Shown piece after piece: positions 22,348 to 33,282 of a DNA stretch of 64,000 nt; within the stretch, counting starts at the first letter, position 1; every line of letters starts with the position of its first letter. A model generated the notes under the pieces. It saw only the letters and a program-made list of their open reading frames with translations. It did no database searches and was not told the DNA's origin. The translations under genes were made by a program, and so were the position numbers. Source of the stretch: Adiantum capillus-veneris (Eukaryota > Streptophyta > Polypodiopsida > Polypodiales > Pteridaceae); assembly GCA_014529385.2 (NCBI GenBank), contig CM043944.1:49791768-49855767 (forward strand), written 5' to 3'.

Positions 22348-22731
22348 TGTTATGTCCCGCTCACAGGAGAAGGGATCTAGCCCAGATGCCATCGGGATGG
22401 GCGTCCAGTGTCCGGGCGAACGTAGTGTGAACACGGCCAGTGTGGCCGGCCATTATCATAAAAGGGAGGCCAAGGCCTCATTTACAATTATCGACCCCAC
22501 TGGCAGAGTGCCAATGGTTAGCCCGCGAGGCTAGGAGTGCGCGAGGTCACCTCGAGGAGGTGAGGCCGGGTGGTATGGGACGCTTGGTCTTGCAAGTGCA
22601 CGCCTACGTCCTCGCACGCTGGCCTCAGCACGGGGGAGCTTCCGGCTGGTGGCTATGGTCGGGTGGTTCGTCCGATGTGTATCTATAGGCGGTCCGTGTG
22701 GCCGGGAGATCCATCCTCCTCATTCGTTTCA
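22348..22731 (+). repeat. 5' LTR of element B
   Basis: 384 bp, beginning TGTTATGTCCC and ending GTTCGTTTCA-type sequence (ATTCGTTTCA here). In the 3' LTR a TATAAAAG box is visible at 28508-28515. Here one base differs, giving TCATAAAAG near 22452, which probably weakens the promoter of this copy. Confidence 0.94.
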
Positions 22732-22744
22732 TGGTATCAGAGCC
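22732..22744 (+). promoter_or_regulatory. initiator-Met tRNA primer-binding site of element B
   Basis: TGGTATCAGAGCC immediately follows the 5' LTR. This is the standard complement of the plant initiator-methionine tRNA 3' end. Confidence 0.95.
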
Positions 22745-23074
22745 GGCTTGGCTGCACGAGGGACTGTGTGCACACCTACGGATAGGTTCGAGTCGGATAG
22801 TCCTTGTTTCATGCAATTTTTTATGAAATAGTTATTTAATTAATCATTTTTCTTCTCCTGAGCATGTTTGCAGGTGAAATTTAACAGACTGCTCCCTCAT
22901 TTTTGATAAAATTCAGCGATTTAAAAGCGGGAAGTGCTGTAAATCAAAAGATTTTTATTGAATTTACTGGTTTTCGATGAAAATCAGTGTATTTACCCCT
23001 AATTTGCTGGTTTTGTATTAAAATTCAGCATCTAGTGACTCTTTCAATCTCTCTGTAAGTTCTCTGTGCGAAGC

Positions 23075-23075
<1 letters not shown>

Positions 23076-23138
<63 letters not shown>
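23076..23138. repeat. (GA)n microsatellite in element B leader
   Basis: About 31 GA units in the 1-kb untranslated leader between primer site and gag. No LINE tail is attached here, unlike the tracts at 12466 and 17822. Confidence 0.97.
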
Positions 23139-23142
<4 letters not shown>

Positions 23143-23734
23143 CTCTCTCTCTGTAGTGGCGTTCTCTCCAGGTATCCCACTCTGTAGTGTGGAATTTCTT
23201 TTGCAGGGAAGGAATGACCAAGTAGTTGCTGGCATGGAATTTCTTTTGCAGCGCTGGCACTCCTATCTGGCGCCCCTTGCGCGTGCTGGCCACGGGCAAC
23301 CACACGCCCCCTCTTTCCTTCGTAATCTCCACGCGGCAGTGGCAGCGCGTAGGTTTTTTTTTAACGCTGGGAACTTTGCGTTGATTTTTTTTATAAGAGG
23401 GGTGCCCATTATTTTATGGCCAAGGACACTTATCTTAAAATATAGTATGGACACTTTAATTTTTTTTAAGTTAAAGTGGGAACCCTGCAACTTATTACAA
23501 AATCACTTACAGAGACTTAAAAAGTCTGCAGAGCCCTCTCTTTTCACTCCTCTGCTCGTCACTTGAGCTCTCCCTCTCTCACCTGCTCGCGCTCCCGCGC
23601 TCCCGTCATCACCTGCTCGCGTTCAAACGTTTACGCTGACGCGTGAAGCTCCTCGGACTACACTTTTTCACGATCGAAAAGTGCAGAAAAGGCTCGGTTT
23701 CAAGTGAAAATTCCAGTTTTTCACGCACTTCGCC

Positions 23735-24754
23735 ATGGATTCCTCCAGCTCTAATGTGCGGCGTGACGACGCGCCAAGTAACATCCAAATTCCATTCACG
23801 CATCCCCTCTACACATGGATTACAAGCACTTTCCAGAGTTTCGACCAGCGTGTTACCGCTCTGGAAAACGCGAATGTTCAGACGAACCTTCGCCTGGCCT
23901 CTCTCAAAGGGGTCGTACAGGTTTCTACTCTCGAAAATATAGCTCAATCGACGACTGCGCGTATTTCCGAGGGGGAAACCCATCTCCAGCAATTGCGGAT
24001 GCAGATTGCTGCTTTTGGGCGTTCCCAGGGTGGTCCGACTGCCACAATTCCGTACAAAACTACAAATTTCTCAGGTGAAGAGAAAGAGTGTACGGAATTG
24101 GCCGTAAATAACTGGATGCACCAGTGGACCACATACTTTGATCTCCATGGGGAGCATGATGAACGGAGGATTCAGACGATTCCTCTCTATCTGCGTAGTA
24201 AGACGCTTACCTGGTGGCGTGACATGACAGAGAAGCCTACGACGTGGGCTGATTTTTGTGTGAAATTCAAGAAGGATTTCGCTAAAATGGACCCTTTGAA
24301 AGCTTATGCCAAACTGCAGAGTCTTTCGATGAAAACTCTGTCTTTTGATAAGTATACGACAGCTTTCAAAGAGGCGCTCACCTTCTGCAAGGTGGATTCT
24401 ACGCACGCCGTGCACATGTACTTGCTGGGGTTACATGAAGATTACCGTTGGGCCTTGATCAAGGACAAAGCCCCGACTGATGTCGAGGATGCAATGGCAA
24501 AGGCCAGGACGTTCCATTTGATAAATGGAGCGAATTATGAGAAGAAAAGAACTGCAGACCATCAATCCGGTGAGGGTGCTTCGAGGAAGCGACCCCGATT
24601 CCAGCATACGTCCAAATCACCGTCAAGATCTTCTCAGGAGAAGAAGAAAGCCAGAAATGCTTCAGTTGCTCATGCAGTGAAGAAGGGGGCTTGTTTTGGG
24701 TGTGGCCAGACGGGTCACCAAATCAAGAATTGCTCTAAGAAGAAAAAGACGTAG
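23735..24754 (+). CDS. element B gag
   Basis: 339 intact codons. The N-terminal part is coiled-coil-like (ITSTFQSFDQRVTALENANV). The central Retrotrans_gag core is seen in LTWWRDMTEKPTTWADFCVK and FKKDFAKMDPLKAYAKLQSL. The C-terminus has a basic Ser/Lys tract and a zinc knuckle CFGCGQTGHQIKNC (CX2CX4HX4C) for RNA binding. The frame ends with UAG at 24752-24754, and pol continues in the very same frame. The ATG at 23735 is the first in this frame after the leader and matches the usual gag length. Confidence 0.9.
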   Translation: MDSSSSNVRRDDAPSNIQIPFTHPLYTWITSTFQSFDQRVTALENANVQTNLRLASLKGVVQVSTLENIAQSTTARISEGETHLQQLRMQIAAFGRSQGGPTATIPYKTTNFSGEEKECTELAVNNWMHQWTTYFDLHGEHDERRIQTIPLYLRSKTLTWWRDMTEKPTTWADFCVKFKKDFAKMDPLKAYAKLQSLSMKTLSFDKYTTAFKEALTFCKVDSTHAVHMYLLGLHEDYRWALIKDKAPTDVEDAMAKARTFHLINGANYEKKRTADHQSGEGASRKRPRFQHTSKSPSRSSQEKKKARNASVAHAVKKGACFGCGQTGHQIKNCSKKKKT

Positions 24755-26752
24755 AAACTGCAAGGCCGTCCTTCGGTTCAAATCCACAAGATCTCAGGTA
24801 ACTCTGATATTGTTCAAGTTGAAATCCATCATTTAGCGCACAGTTCATGCACTAACTGTACTTTTAGCACCAAAGTGTTTGATAAGCACGATCTTCTCCA
24901 TTTCCCCGGAAAGATCAATGGTCACGACGTAACCGTACTCCTTGATAATGGAAGCTCACACAATTTTGTGGATGCAAAATTGGTGCAGAAACTGACCCTG
25001 CGAACGCGGGACACTGACCATGAGTATCGCATGAAGATGGCTCGTGGCGTGGATACAGATGTATGGAATCGGATGGTTCCAGACTTGTCGCTCGAGCTGG
25101 CTGGTTACAAAGAGAACCTGGATTTCCACATCATGCGCCTAGACAGAGCAGATGTTATTTTAGGAATTCCATGGTTTTATGATAAACAAGACTCATTGTA
25201 TATAGACTATGTACATCACTCTCTTGTTTTTGTTAAGAAGAACATGCCTTATGTATCTGTGTCGCTTTGTAATCAGAAGTCTGTAAATAATGGTTTTGCA
25301 ATACTAGCTGTTACTGCTTTGGAAATGTATAAAGAAATAAAGTATTCTGATGTTGACTTTTATCAATGTGTACCATCTGCTTGGTTTGATTCATTAGTGC
25401 TTGGTACTTCTGTCACTGAATTTCGTAAAAATGTTTCATGTTCTTCTGTTGAACTTGGGGATTCCGACGAATCCAACCTTATCCGAGAAATCATGACTGA
25501 TTTCAAGGATGTTTTTCCTGATGATCTACCTCCTGGCTTGCCGCCTTCGAGAGGAGTAGATCATGGCATTGAGTTGGTGGTTGGTAGTCAGCCCTTCTCA
25601 AAGCAACCCTATCGGTTTAGTAAAACCAAGGAGGACGAGATTCAGCAACAGCTAAAAGATTATCTCGACAGGGGTTTTGTTCGGCCTAGCAAATCCCCGT
25701 GGGGAGCGCGAGTGCTACTTTCTCGCAAGAAGGATAACACTATGCGCTTCTGCATAGATTACAAGGGGTTGAATAAACTCACTGTCAAGAACAAGTACCC
25801 GCTCCCGCGCATGGACGATCTGATAGATCGGCTCCATGGAGCATTGTATTTTACAAAGATAGACCTGCGATCAGGCTATCATCAGATACGGATCAAACTG
25901 GAAGATATTCCTAAGACACGCTTCCATACGCGTTATGGTCACTACGAGTTTTTGGTCTTGCCTTTTGGTTTGACCAATGCTCCGGCTACGTTCCAGCAGA
26001 TGATAAATGATCTGCTGAGACCGTTTTTAGGCAACTTCGTTGTTGTATTTCTCGATGATATCTTGATCTACAGCCAAAGTTTGTCTGAGCACCTAGTGCA
26101 TATACGCACTGTTCTCGAAGTACTGAGAACTGAGAAGCTTTACGCTAAGGCTTCGAAGTGTGAATTCTTTAAGAAAGAGCTTTTGTATTTGGGTCACATC
26201 ATTACTCGCGATGGAATTCGCGTGGACCCTGAAAAATTGGATAAAGTGCGAAATTGGCCCATTCTGAAGAATGTACGCCAAGTAAAGTCCTTTTTAGGCT
26301 TTACTGGATTCTTTCGCAAGTTTATCAAGGATTACTCTAAAGTTGCTGCTCCGCTTACACAACTTTTAAACGGAGCGGTGAAAGGGCCGAAGACTTCGGG
26401 TCCTCATCGTAAAGGTAATCCCCCTGTTGTCTGGAATGAGCGTCTCGACAAGAGCTTTCGGACACTAAAGCACTTGGTGACTACTGCGCCAATATTGCAC
26501 ATTGTGGATCCTAGCAAACCGCTTGTGGTTGAAGCAGATGCTAATGATTATGCTATTGGTGCGGCGTTATACCAGGATGGACGTCCTGTCGCGCTTGAAA
26601 GTAAGAAGCTTTCTGACGCTGAGATGCGTTATCCAACGTACGAGAAGGAGCTTTATGCTGTAGTCCACGCCCTGAGGAAATGGCGGCACTACTTGTATGG
26701 CTCTACATTTGTTGCACTGGACAGATCATCATTCCTTGCGCTATATCTGTGA
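24755..26752 (+). pseudogene. element B protease, reverse transcriptase and RNase H (first part)
   Basis: Open from just after the gag UAG. Counting from residue 1 at 24875, the protease has the active site [11 protein letters not shown] (D24-N-G) and VILGIPWF near 94-101. Reverse transcriptase spans about 230-430 with the catalytic [10 protein letters not shown] at 391-400. RNase H begins with Asp at 555 ([14 protein letters not shown]). The frame runs out shortly after [11 protein letters not shown] because of one extra G at 26719-26720; the expected TDHHSLRYI continues in the next frame. No ATG is needed if gag and pol are made as one product by stop read-through. Whether that happens is unknown. 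Confidence 0.92.
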
Positions 26753-28406
26753 TCAGGGTGATCTCAGAGGCCGGAAGGCTAGATGGGTTGAGCTTATGCA
26801 AGAGTTTGACTTTGAGATCCGTTATAGAAAAGGATCCAGCAATCGAGTTGCCGATGCTCTCAGCAGGATTCCTGAGGTTAATGCCTTGTCCATGGCTGAA
26901 ATCTCGACGGATTTCTATCTCTCTCTCCGAGGGCTATGTCGTTCTGATGGCTATTTTGACAAGATATGGAACGAGGTCGAAGCAGGGCATGACTCGCATA
27001 CAGGCTTGGGTGGTCCGGAGACCCAAGTGAGTCGTGCTAGAGAGACGAGACAACGACAATATTCCATTAGAGGTGGACTATTGTTCAGAAATGATAAAGT
27101 CTACGTGCCGGAAATCGATGAGATTCAACAAAGGATTTTGTGCGAATACCACGATGTTCCTAGTGTTGGGCACCCAGGCATCCAAAGAACTTTGGCTTTG
27201 GTCAAGCGATATTTCTATAGGCCAAGAATGCGCTCTTACATAGAGAGCTATGTGAAGAAATGCGCTCAGTGTCAAGTCAATAAGGCAGAGCGCCTTAGGA
27301 AAGCTGGCCTGTTACATCCATTGGAAATCCCAGATGCCAAGTGGCAGAGTATTTCCATGGACTTCATCGTTGGTTTGCCTAATACTAGTCGGGGCAATGA
27401 CGCTATTTGGGTTGTGGTCAATAGACTCACGAAAATGGTGAAATTTATACCAACAAAGTCGACAGTAAAAAGCCATGAGTTGGCGGTTTTATTTGTCGAT
27501 CAGCTTTATAAGCTGTATGGTCTCCCAGAAGATATCGTCAGTGATCCAGATACTAAGTTCACTGGCCGATTTTGGCGAGATGTGTTTACTCATCTTCAGA
27601 CGAAGTTGAGTATGTCGTCTTCTGACCATCCTGAGTCCGACGGACAAACTGAGAGGATGGATCAGACGTTAGAGGACATGTTGAGAGCCTATGTCTCTCA
27701 TAGGCAGTCTGACTGGGAAAGGTATCTTCCACAGTTAGAGTTTGCCTATAATGCTCCTACTGGATTTAGCCCATTCATGTTGATGTATGGATTTGAGCCT
27801 AAATCCCCGATTGCTATTGGCTTAGAGAAAGTCAAGGAACGCCAAGCTCGTGATTTCCTGTATGACATGCAGGAAATGCTCGAATTGGCTAAGGATAGTA
27901 TAAGAACCGCTCGTGACCGAGTCACTACTTATACTAATCAAAAGAGATCTCCAAGGACTCTAGATGTGGGACAATGGGTCTATCTGAAGATACCCAAGGA
28001 TTCCAAGACTATGCGAACAGGAAAGCATTATAAGCTTTCAGCTAGATATTGTGGTCCGTTCTTGATCACAAAGAAGATTGGCCAAGTTGCCTACAAACTG
28101 GCTCTTCCTTCGGATGTTAGTGTACATCCAGTGTTTCATGTCAGCCGCCTTAAAGTGGAATTGGGCGAAGCTGACGTTCTTGTCCCTATCGAGGAAAATG
28201 TATGGCAAGATATGCAAACTGAGTATATTCCTCGAGAACCAGAAGCAGTTTTGGATCATCGTACCCGTAATTCACGCCAAAAGGCTTATGACGAGTACTT
28301 AATTAAATGGAAGGGTCAATCTGAAAGGTTTGCTACTTGGGAACCTGTTAGAGCTTTGAAGGCTCAGTATCCCCACTTCATTGATGAGGACATCAATGGT
28401 TCCTAA
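26697..28406 (+). pseudogene. element B RNase H end, integrase and chromodomain
   Basis: 569 codons in the frame after the 1-bp insertion. They start with the RNase H end ([20 protein letters not shown], then NRVADALSRIPE). Integrase has an HHCC finger (H152, H159, C189, C192) and a DDE triad at D222, D283 and E319 with 35 residues between the last two. The C-terminal region has the GPF module (ARYCGPFLITKKIGQVAYKL) and a chromodomain (YLIKWKGQSERFATWEP). The frame is uninterrupted to its stop at 28404-28406, which abuts the polypurine tract. Confidence 0.93.
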
Positions 28407-28426
28407 GGGGAAAAGAGGAGAGGGGA
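28405..28426 (+). promoter_or_regulatory. polypurine tract of element B
   Basis: A 22-base run of purines starting AAGGGGAAAAGAGGAG, directly after the pol stop. Its right part overlaps the region that aligns with the 5' LTR from 22363 onwards, because the first 15 bp of the 3' LTR are missing. Confidence 0.85.
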
Positions 28427-28782
28427 TCTAGCCTAGATGCCATCGGGATGGGCGTTCAGTGTTCGGGCAGACGTAGTGTGAACACGGCCAATGTGGCCGG
28501 CCATTATTATAAAAGGGAGGCCAAGGCCTCATTTACAGTTATCAACCCCACTGGCAGAGTGCCAGTGGTTAGCCCGCGAGGCTAGGAGTGCGCGAGGTCA
28601 CCTCGAGGAGGTGAGGCCGGGTGGTATGGGACGCTCGGTCTTACAGGTGCACGCCTACGTCCTCGGACGCTAGGCCCAGCACGGGGGAGCTGCCGGATGG
28701 TGGCTATGGTCGGGTGGTTCGTCCGACGTGTATCTATAGGCGGTCCGTGTGGTCGGGAGATCCATCCTCCTCGTTCGTTTCA
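28414..28782 (+). repeat. 3' LTR of element B, lacking its first 15 bp
   Basis: 369 bp aligning without gaps to 22363-22731. The expected TGTTATGTCCCGCTC start is absent. The right end TTTCA is followed by the CCTAT duplication. Confidence 0.92.
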
Positions 28783-29170
28783 CCTATGCTTGGGGGCCAT
28801 CAAAAATTTGCCGCATTCAAGACTCTTTAGGAAAAATTGACAACTGGTCCTGTGTTGATTCTACCAAATTTGTAGAAACAATTTGAGGTTTGATGTGATG
28901 GGTGTGGACGCAGTTTGTGGGCGGTCTTGATGCAGGAGGGCCATGTTGTATCCCATGAGAGTAGAATTTTCTCGTGACCAGAGCGGGTTGCATATATATA
29001 TGAAAAGGAAGTGTTAGTGGTCATACATGCTCTTACTCAGTGGTGACATTTCCTAATCGGAGCAAATTTTATAGTGTTCACCGATCATCAAATTCTGAGA
29101 TATTTCTTATCCCAGAATTTGGAAACAGCTTTCGAAAAAGCAAATGAGATGGTCAGTTGGCAGAAGAGGG
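28783..29170 (+). pseudogene. Gypsy RT/RNase H fragment, right part
   Basis: Continuation of the fragment at 21805-22347 beyond element B. It reads KFAAFKTL, GPVLILPNL, the RNase H start CDGCGRSLWAVLMQEGHVVS and YEKEVLVVIHALTQW, then FTDHQILRYFLSQNLE. Several stops are present. Similarity to element A ends near 29170. 29171-29350 shows nothing recognisable. Confidence 0.85.
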
Positions 29171-29350
29171 CCATACTCGGCTCTCGAGTCCTCAGAAAAG
29201 GACCGACCCTCCGTTGGTCTCCTCAATTGTGGAGTGGGTAGAACAGTTTTCTCCCTGTCAGATTCACTGCCAAAATCCATCTGTTGCGGAAAAGGGATCG
29301 GATCCTTCGTACAAGAAGAGTTGTCTAAGCTCTGTAACAAGGTTACCCTG

Positions 29351-29915
29351 TGTCACTAGCACGGGACAAGCAGTTAGTTGTAGTTGGGCTGGAGTTCACA
29401 CTGGACGGACTCTCGCCTAGGCAGTGACACATGGCAAGTGATACGAATGGTGGCCCAGTCGACACCGTGGCCAGCGCACTACCAACACAGTTTGGAGAGA
29501 CTTAGCTGGACTGGATATTTATGAGCCGTTGGTGGCTCTTTATGGTGGTACATATGCGTAGTTGTTTGGACTCTGGAGTCTGGAGGCATCAGATTATCTA
29601 CTGTGTATGGTATAGAGTTTTGGAGTCTTGAGTCTATGTATCTGGAGGTCACGCACAGCATGTCTGTACCTTCCTTGCACAGTTGAACCTTGACACCCCC
29701 ATTGTACCCATGAGTTCTGGGCTGGAGCTGAGAGTGCTACCATGCCAGAGTGTATTGGTTTCTTTGAGTTAGTCGATGTTCATATTGTTCAGGTTTCTCT
29801 ACTAAGTCTTGCTCTTGTTGTTCTGTTCTTCATTGTCTTCTGTGGAGTGAGATCTCACGCACACTGCACTGAGGAGCACCCACCATAGAGAGCACGACAC
29901 ATTATCTCCACTACA
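29351..29915 (+). repeat. left LTR of the gag-only element
   Basis: 565 bp from TGTCACTAGCACGGGAC to ATCTCCACTACA. It matches 33283-33838 closely. Confidence 0.92.
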
Positions 29916-29929
29916 GGTGCTCTCATTTT

Positions 29930-29947
29930 TGGCACGCCCGGTGGGAC
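29930..29947 (+). promoter_or_regulatory. candidate primer-binding site of the gag-only element
   Basis: TGGCACGCCCGGTGGGAC, 14 bases after the LTR. It resembles the TGGCGCGCC-type primer sites of Tat-lineage Gypsy elements. The tRNA is not identified. Confidence 0.55.
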
Positions 29948-30414
29948 CTCAACTAAAATCTCACTCCGTGGAAGTCCAGTCGAGGAGCTATTGGGTTTCA
30001 CCTCTTTGTTTTGGTCTATGGGTTTCGGCTGGGTTGGGCTCCAGTCTACTTTCACCTTGTCCCACTTACTCTAGACTTGTTGTTCTAGTCTCTCGTGGTC
30101 TAGTAGTCTCTCGACCTGATATAATCCTCTCTCGTCCAGGTCTAGCCAAGTGGTTCAGTCACTCGCCTTGCCAGTGTCCAATAAGTTACAGGTCTTCGTA
30201 CCCAGGGCTTGGGTGGGCTTCTGGTTACTGTATGACACATACAAGGCAGTCAAAAGAGCGACATTGCCCACTACTAAGTCCTCTAAAGTACTACCACAGG
30301 AAGCGTCAACCCTTCGTGCCAAGCAGAAGTCCACCAACCCCATTACCGCTACCTTCCCCCTAAACCAGTTCTACACCTCCCCAGTCACCCCCCTCAAAAA
30401 ACTTCTCATCCCCT

Positions 30415-31250
30415 GTGTTACAGCAAGCTCCATTGCAACAATCTCCTGCACAGACGGCCATGGAGGAGCTCACAAGCGTTCTAGCTAAGGTGAATATTAA
30501 GTTTCCAACTTTCAAGGGTCTCTCAACAGAGGATGCCAACGACCATGCCCGGATGTTCGTGTCTTTCTGCAGAGGTCGTGGCCTCAACCAAGAAGATGCC
30601 TACTTAGTACTCTTCCCATCTACCTTGGATGGCTTAGCATACAAGTGGTACAGTCAGTTTGCTGAAAACCACTTTACTACTTGGGCCACATTAAGACAAC
30701 AATTCTATGAAGCTTTTAAGTCAGGGGACTTCCAAGAAAAGGTTCTGGATGAGTTGGACAACCTGATGCTTCAGCCCAAAGAGACTCTTGCAGAACTAAT
30801 GACCCGAACAAAGTCTCTGGTTGCCAAGCTTCCTCAGTAACCAGGTGAGTTTATGGTTAAGAAATGGGTAAAGAAGGCTCTTCCAAAGACTCCTCAGCAA
30901 AAACTCAGAGGAAATCTCCGACCTGATGCCAACCTGGAGGAGTTTGTTGTTGTTGCTACTAGGATAGAGTGGGCAAGGAAGCTATTTACCGACTCTTCTC
31001 AGGTCAAGACTGCCTCCGTACTCTTGGAAATTCCATCTGACCCCTTGACTTCTTTACGTAGGGAACTTGAAGCCCTAAAGTTACAGTGAGCTCTTCAAGA
31101 GGAGAGGTCCTTCTCTATCAGACAGGAGAAGCCACCATAACACGAGGCTTTTAAACAGATCAAGCGTGAGCTAGAAGGGCTCAAGTCTCAGAAGGAGACC
31201 AAGGCTATGGTTTAGTGTAGCTCATGCCGCTCTCCAGGGCACTTTCCACA
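30415..31250 (+). pseudogene. gag N-terminal and core of the gag-only element
   Basis: An open stretch at 30415-30840 encodes a Retrotrans_gag core: FPTFKGLSTEDANDHARMF, GLAYKWYSQFAENHFTTWAT and LRQQFYEAFKSGDFQEKVLD. A TAA at 30838-30840 breaks it. The frame resumes at 30853 (MVKKWVKKALPKTPQQKLRG, then ARKLFTDSS) with further stops to about 31250. Capsid assembly would have depended on this product, and an autonomous partner would have supplied the enzymes. Confidence 0.8.
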
Positions 31251-31328
31251 TGAATACCCCTTCGGATTTACTACCACTTCTGTGAAAAGTCTGGACATGA
31301 GGACAAAAATTGCTACTACCTCAAGGGA

Positions 31329-32450
31329 TTGCGACAAATACAGCAAAGTCTTTGTCCTACTCTTCAACAAGGGCCACCACCTGCATCCAGCATGGTTTCC
31401 CCCTATGGCCATCCAAACCACATGCCACCTTTGCTAACAGCCCCTCCTATGCAAGATATGCAGAGCACTTTTCCCTCTTTAGAGCTTTTACCATACCCAT
31501 GCTCCCTCATCTTCTCAAAGCTTCTACGCCTTCACCTCCAACTCCATGCACCAGGACAAGGAACACATCGCCCTTCAACTCACCCATTGAATCGGCCTAT
31601 TTTATGCTACAGATGCAGAGACCATAGACATTACCAAAGCAAATACCCTCTGCCAGAAGGGTCTCCTCCATGCCGTCATTGCCCTGAAGCAACCGATCAC
31701 TACAGTAAAGATTGTCCCAAACTTCGTGCATCTACGTCTTCGAACCCGAGTCAAAGCCAAAATGAATTTACCTTTTCCAAGATCAATTTGATAGCAGTTA
31801 GCACCATCCCTCGGCCGCCACCTTCTGCCCATGTGGTTGCCCATCAAAACAAGTTGCAGTTGGTAGAGGAGCCCGCAGGTGTCCTCACTCAGGCCCAGAG
31901 GGCAGCTCTCGGTCTCAGCATTCCAAAAAGTTCCACTATTACACCCACTATCCCCCTAGTGGCTCCCTCGCTTCCGGCTGTTGAAAAGCAGTCCCCTAGT
32001 GCAAAGCGAGGCCCCTCATCTCCGCTCTCAGGTATTGATGAAGCTTTCTTGGAACCCTTCAGTAAGATTCTTCAAGGTGGGTTACAACAAAAAGATGTTG
32101 ATTTCAATGTGGATGACCCAACTCAGCATGTCTCTCTACTCCGAGACGACGCAACAAATTCTTCACCTACTATGCAATCTTCGACGGTGCTAGCTAGAGG
32201 TCCAATAAAGGGAACGAACTGCAGTGTTTCTGATACCCACCCTGCTCTGTTGAACCGTATGCAAAGAACACAATCCAATTTGTTGTCAATGAAGATCAAA
32301 TCAATCCCTTTTGAAGAAAGGGAAAATTCAAGCATTGATGATTTTGCAAGTGGTCACCTTCACTACGGGACACAGCTCCCCTTCAACTTGCTCCACATCC
32401 TCTCCATCCTTTTGTGCATCTACTGCTTAGCTTCACCCGGACTTTTGCTC
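31329..32450 (+). pseudogene. gag C-terminal region of the gag-only element
   Basis: A long open frame (continuing to 33011) whose first part is Pro/Gln/Ser-rich and then carries two degenerate zinc knuckles: CYRCRDHRHYQSKYP (final Cys replaced) and CRHCPEATDHYSKDC, at about 31600-31710. Downstream it encodes an acidic and Ser-rich tail of unknown function. Beyond about 32450 the frame merely translates a CCCTACCCACC-type low-complexity tract, so I end the gene-like part there. Confidence 0.6.
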
Positions 32451-32454
32451 CTAT

Positions 32455-32875
32455 TTACCCCCCTTAGCCCTACCCACCCCCCTCTCTCTCTCTTTCTCTC
32501 CCTCGCCCTCACCACCCTCCATCACCCACTCGCCCCTACCCACCCCCTCTCGCCCCTACCCTCTCCTACTTGTCCCTACCCAACCCCTACTTGGCCCCAC
32601 CCTTCCCTCACTTGCCCCTACCCACCCCCTCTCTTCCCCTCGTCCCTACCTACCCTCCCTAGACCCTATCCACCTCCCCCTAGACCCTACCCACCTCCCC
32701 CTCGTCCCTACCCACCTCCCCCTAGACCCTCTCGCCCCTACCCACCCCCTCGCTTCCCCTCGTCCCTACCTACTCTCCCTAGACCCTACTCACCTCCCCC
32801 TAGACCTACCCACCTCCCCGTAGACCCTACCTACCCTCCCTCGTCCCTAACCACCCTCTATTCAACATGTCACCC
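32455..32875. repeat. C-rich low-complexity tract
   Basis: Imperfect repeats of CCCTACCCACCCCCT and CCTAGACCCTACCCACCT over about 420 bp. The plus strand is strongly C/T-biased. It sits in the gag-only element between gag and the right LTR. Confidence 0.95.
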
Positions 32876-33282
32876 TTACCACCTCCTCTCATACCTACCC
32901 CGCATGTTCACAATAATTGGCTTTAGTGTATTTTCCAAGGACCAAAAAAAAAAAACATACAAACAAAAATTCCATGCAAATTGGTGGGTCGCCTTCAAGA
33001 AAACAGGCTAAATTTGGAGGGCCACCTTTGGTTTCTGCTTTGTGTCAGCTTATCTCATTGTGGCGGGTTGCCTATTTCTTCCTCATATTCTGCGAAAACC
33101 TACATTTTGTCATTTCTTCTCTACAGAGCTCCAGTCGGGATGATAGCCTTTTCTTAATAGTTTCAGTATTCTCTGCTAGTTTCAGTGGTTTCTGCTACGT
33201 TCGGTGTTTTCTCTACTTTCAGTGTTCCTCTCACCGAGATGGTGAGTGATCTTGTGGCGGGCAACCTCTAGCAGGGCTACAG

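Larger units (their letters stand above)
22348..28782 (+). mobile_element. Gypsy chromovirus LTR retrotransposon (element B)
   Basis: A complete 6.4-kb plus-strand insertion with target-site duplication CCTAT (22343-22347 and 28783-28787). It has a 384-bp 5' LTR, an initiator-Met primer site directly after it, gag and pol in one frame, a chromodomain, a purine tract and a 3' LTR. The LTRs differ at roughly 24 of 369 aligned positions, mostly transitions, so the insertion is not very recent. Defects are one UAG between gag and pol, one 1-bp insertion in RNase H, and loss of the first 15 bp of the 3' LTR. It is nested in an older Gypsy fragment. Confidence 0.95.

Noticed and set aside
22732-22744. 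tRNA gene fragments (TGGTATCAGAGC and its complement, several places)
   Set aside because: Each sits beside an LTR end and is a primer-binding site; no cloverleaf sequence is attached.
32455-33011. Proline-rich C-terminal extension of the gag frame
   Set aside because: It is translation of the CCCTACCCACC-type low-complexity tract, so the open frame carries no information there.
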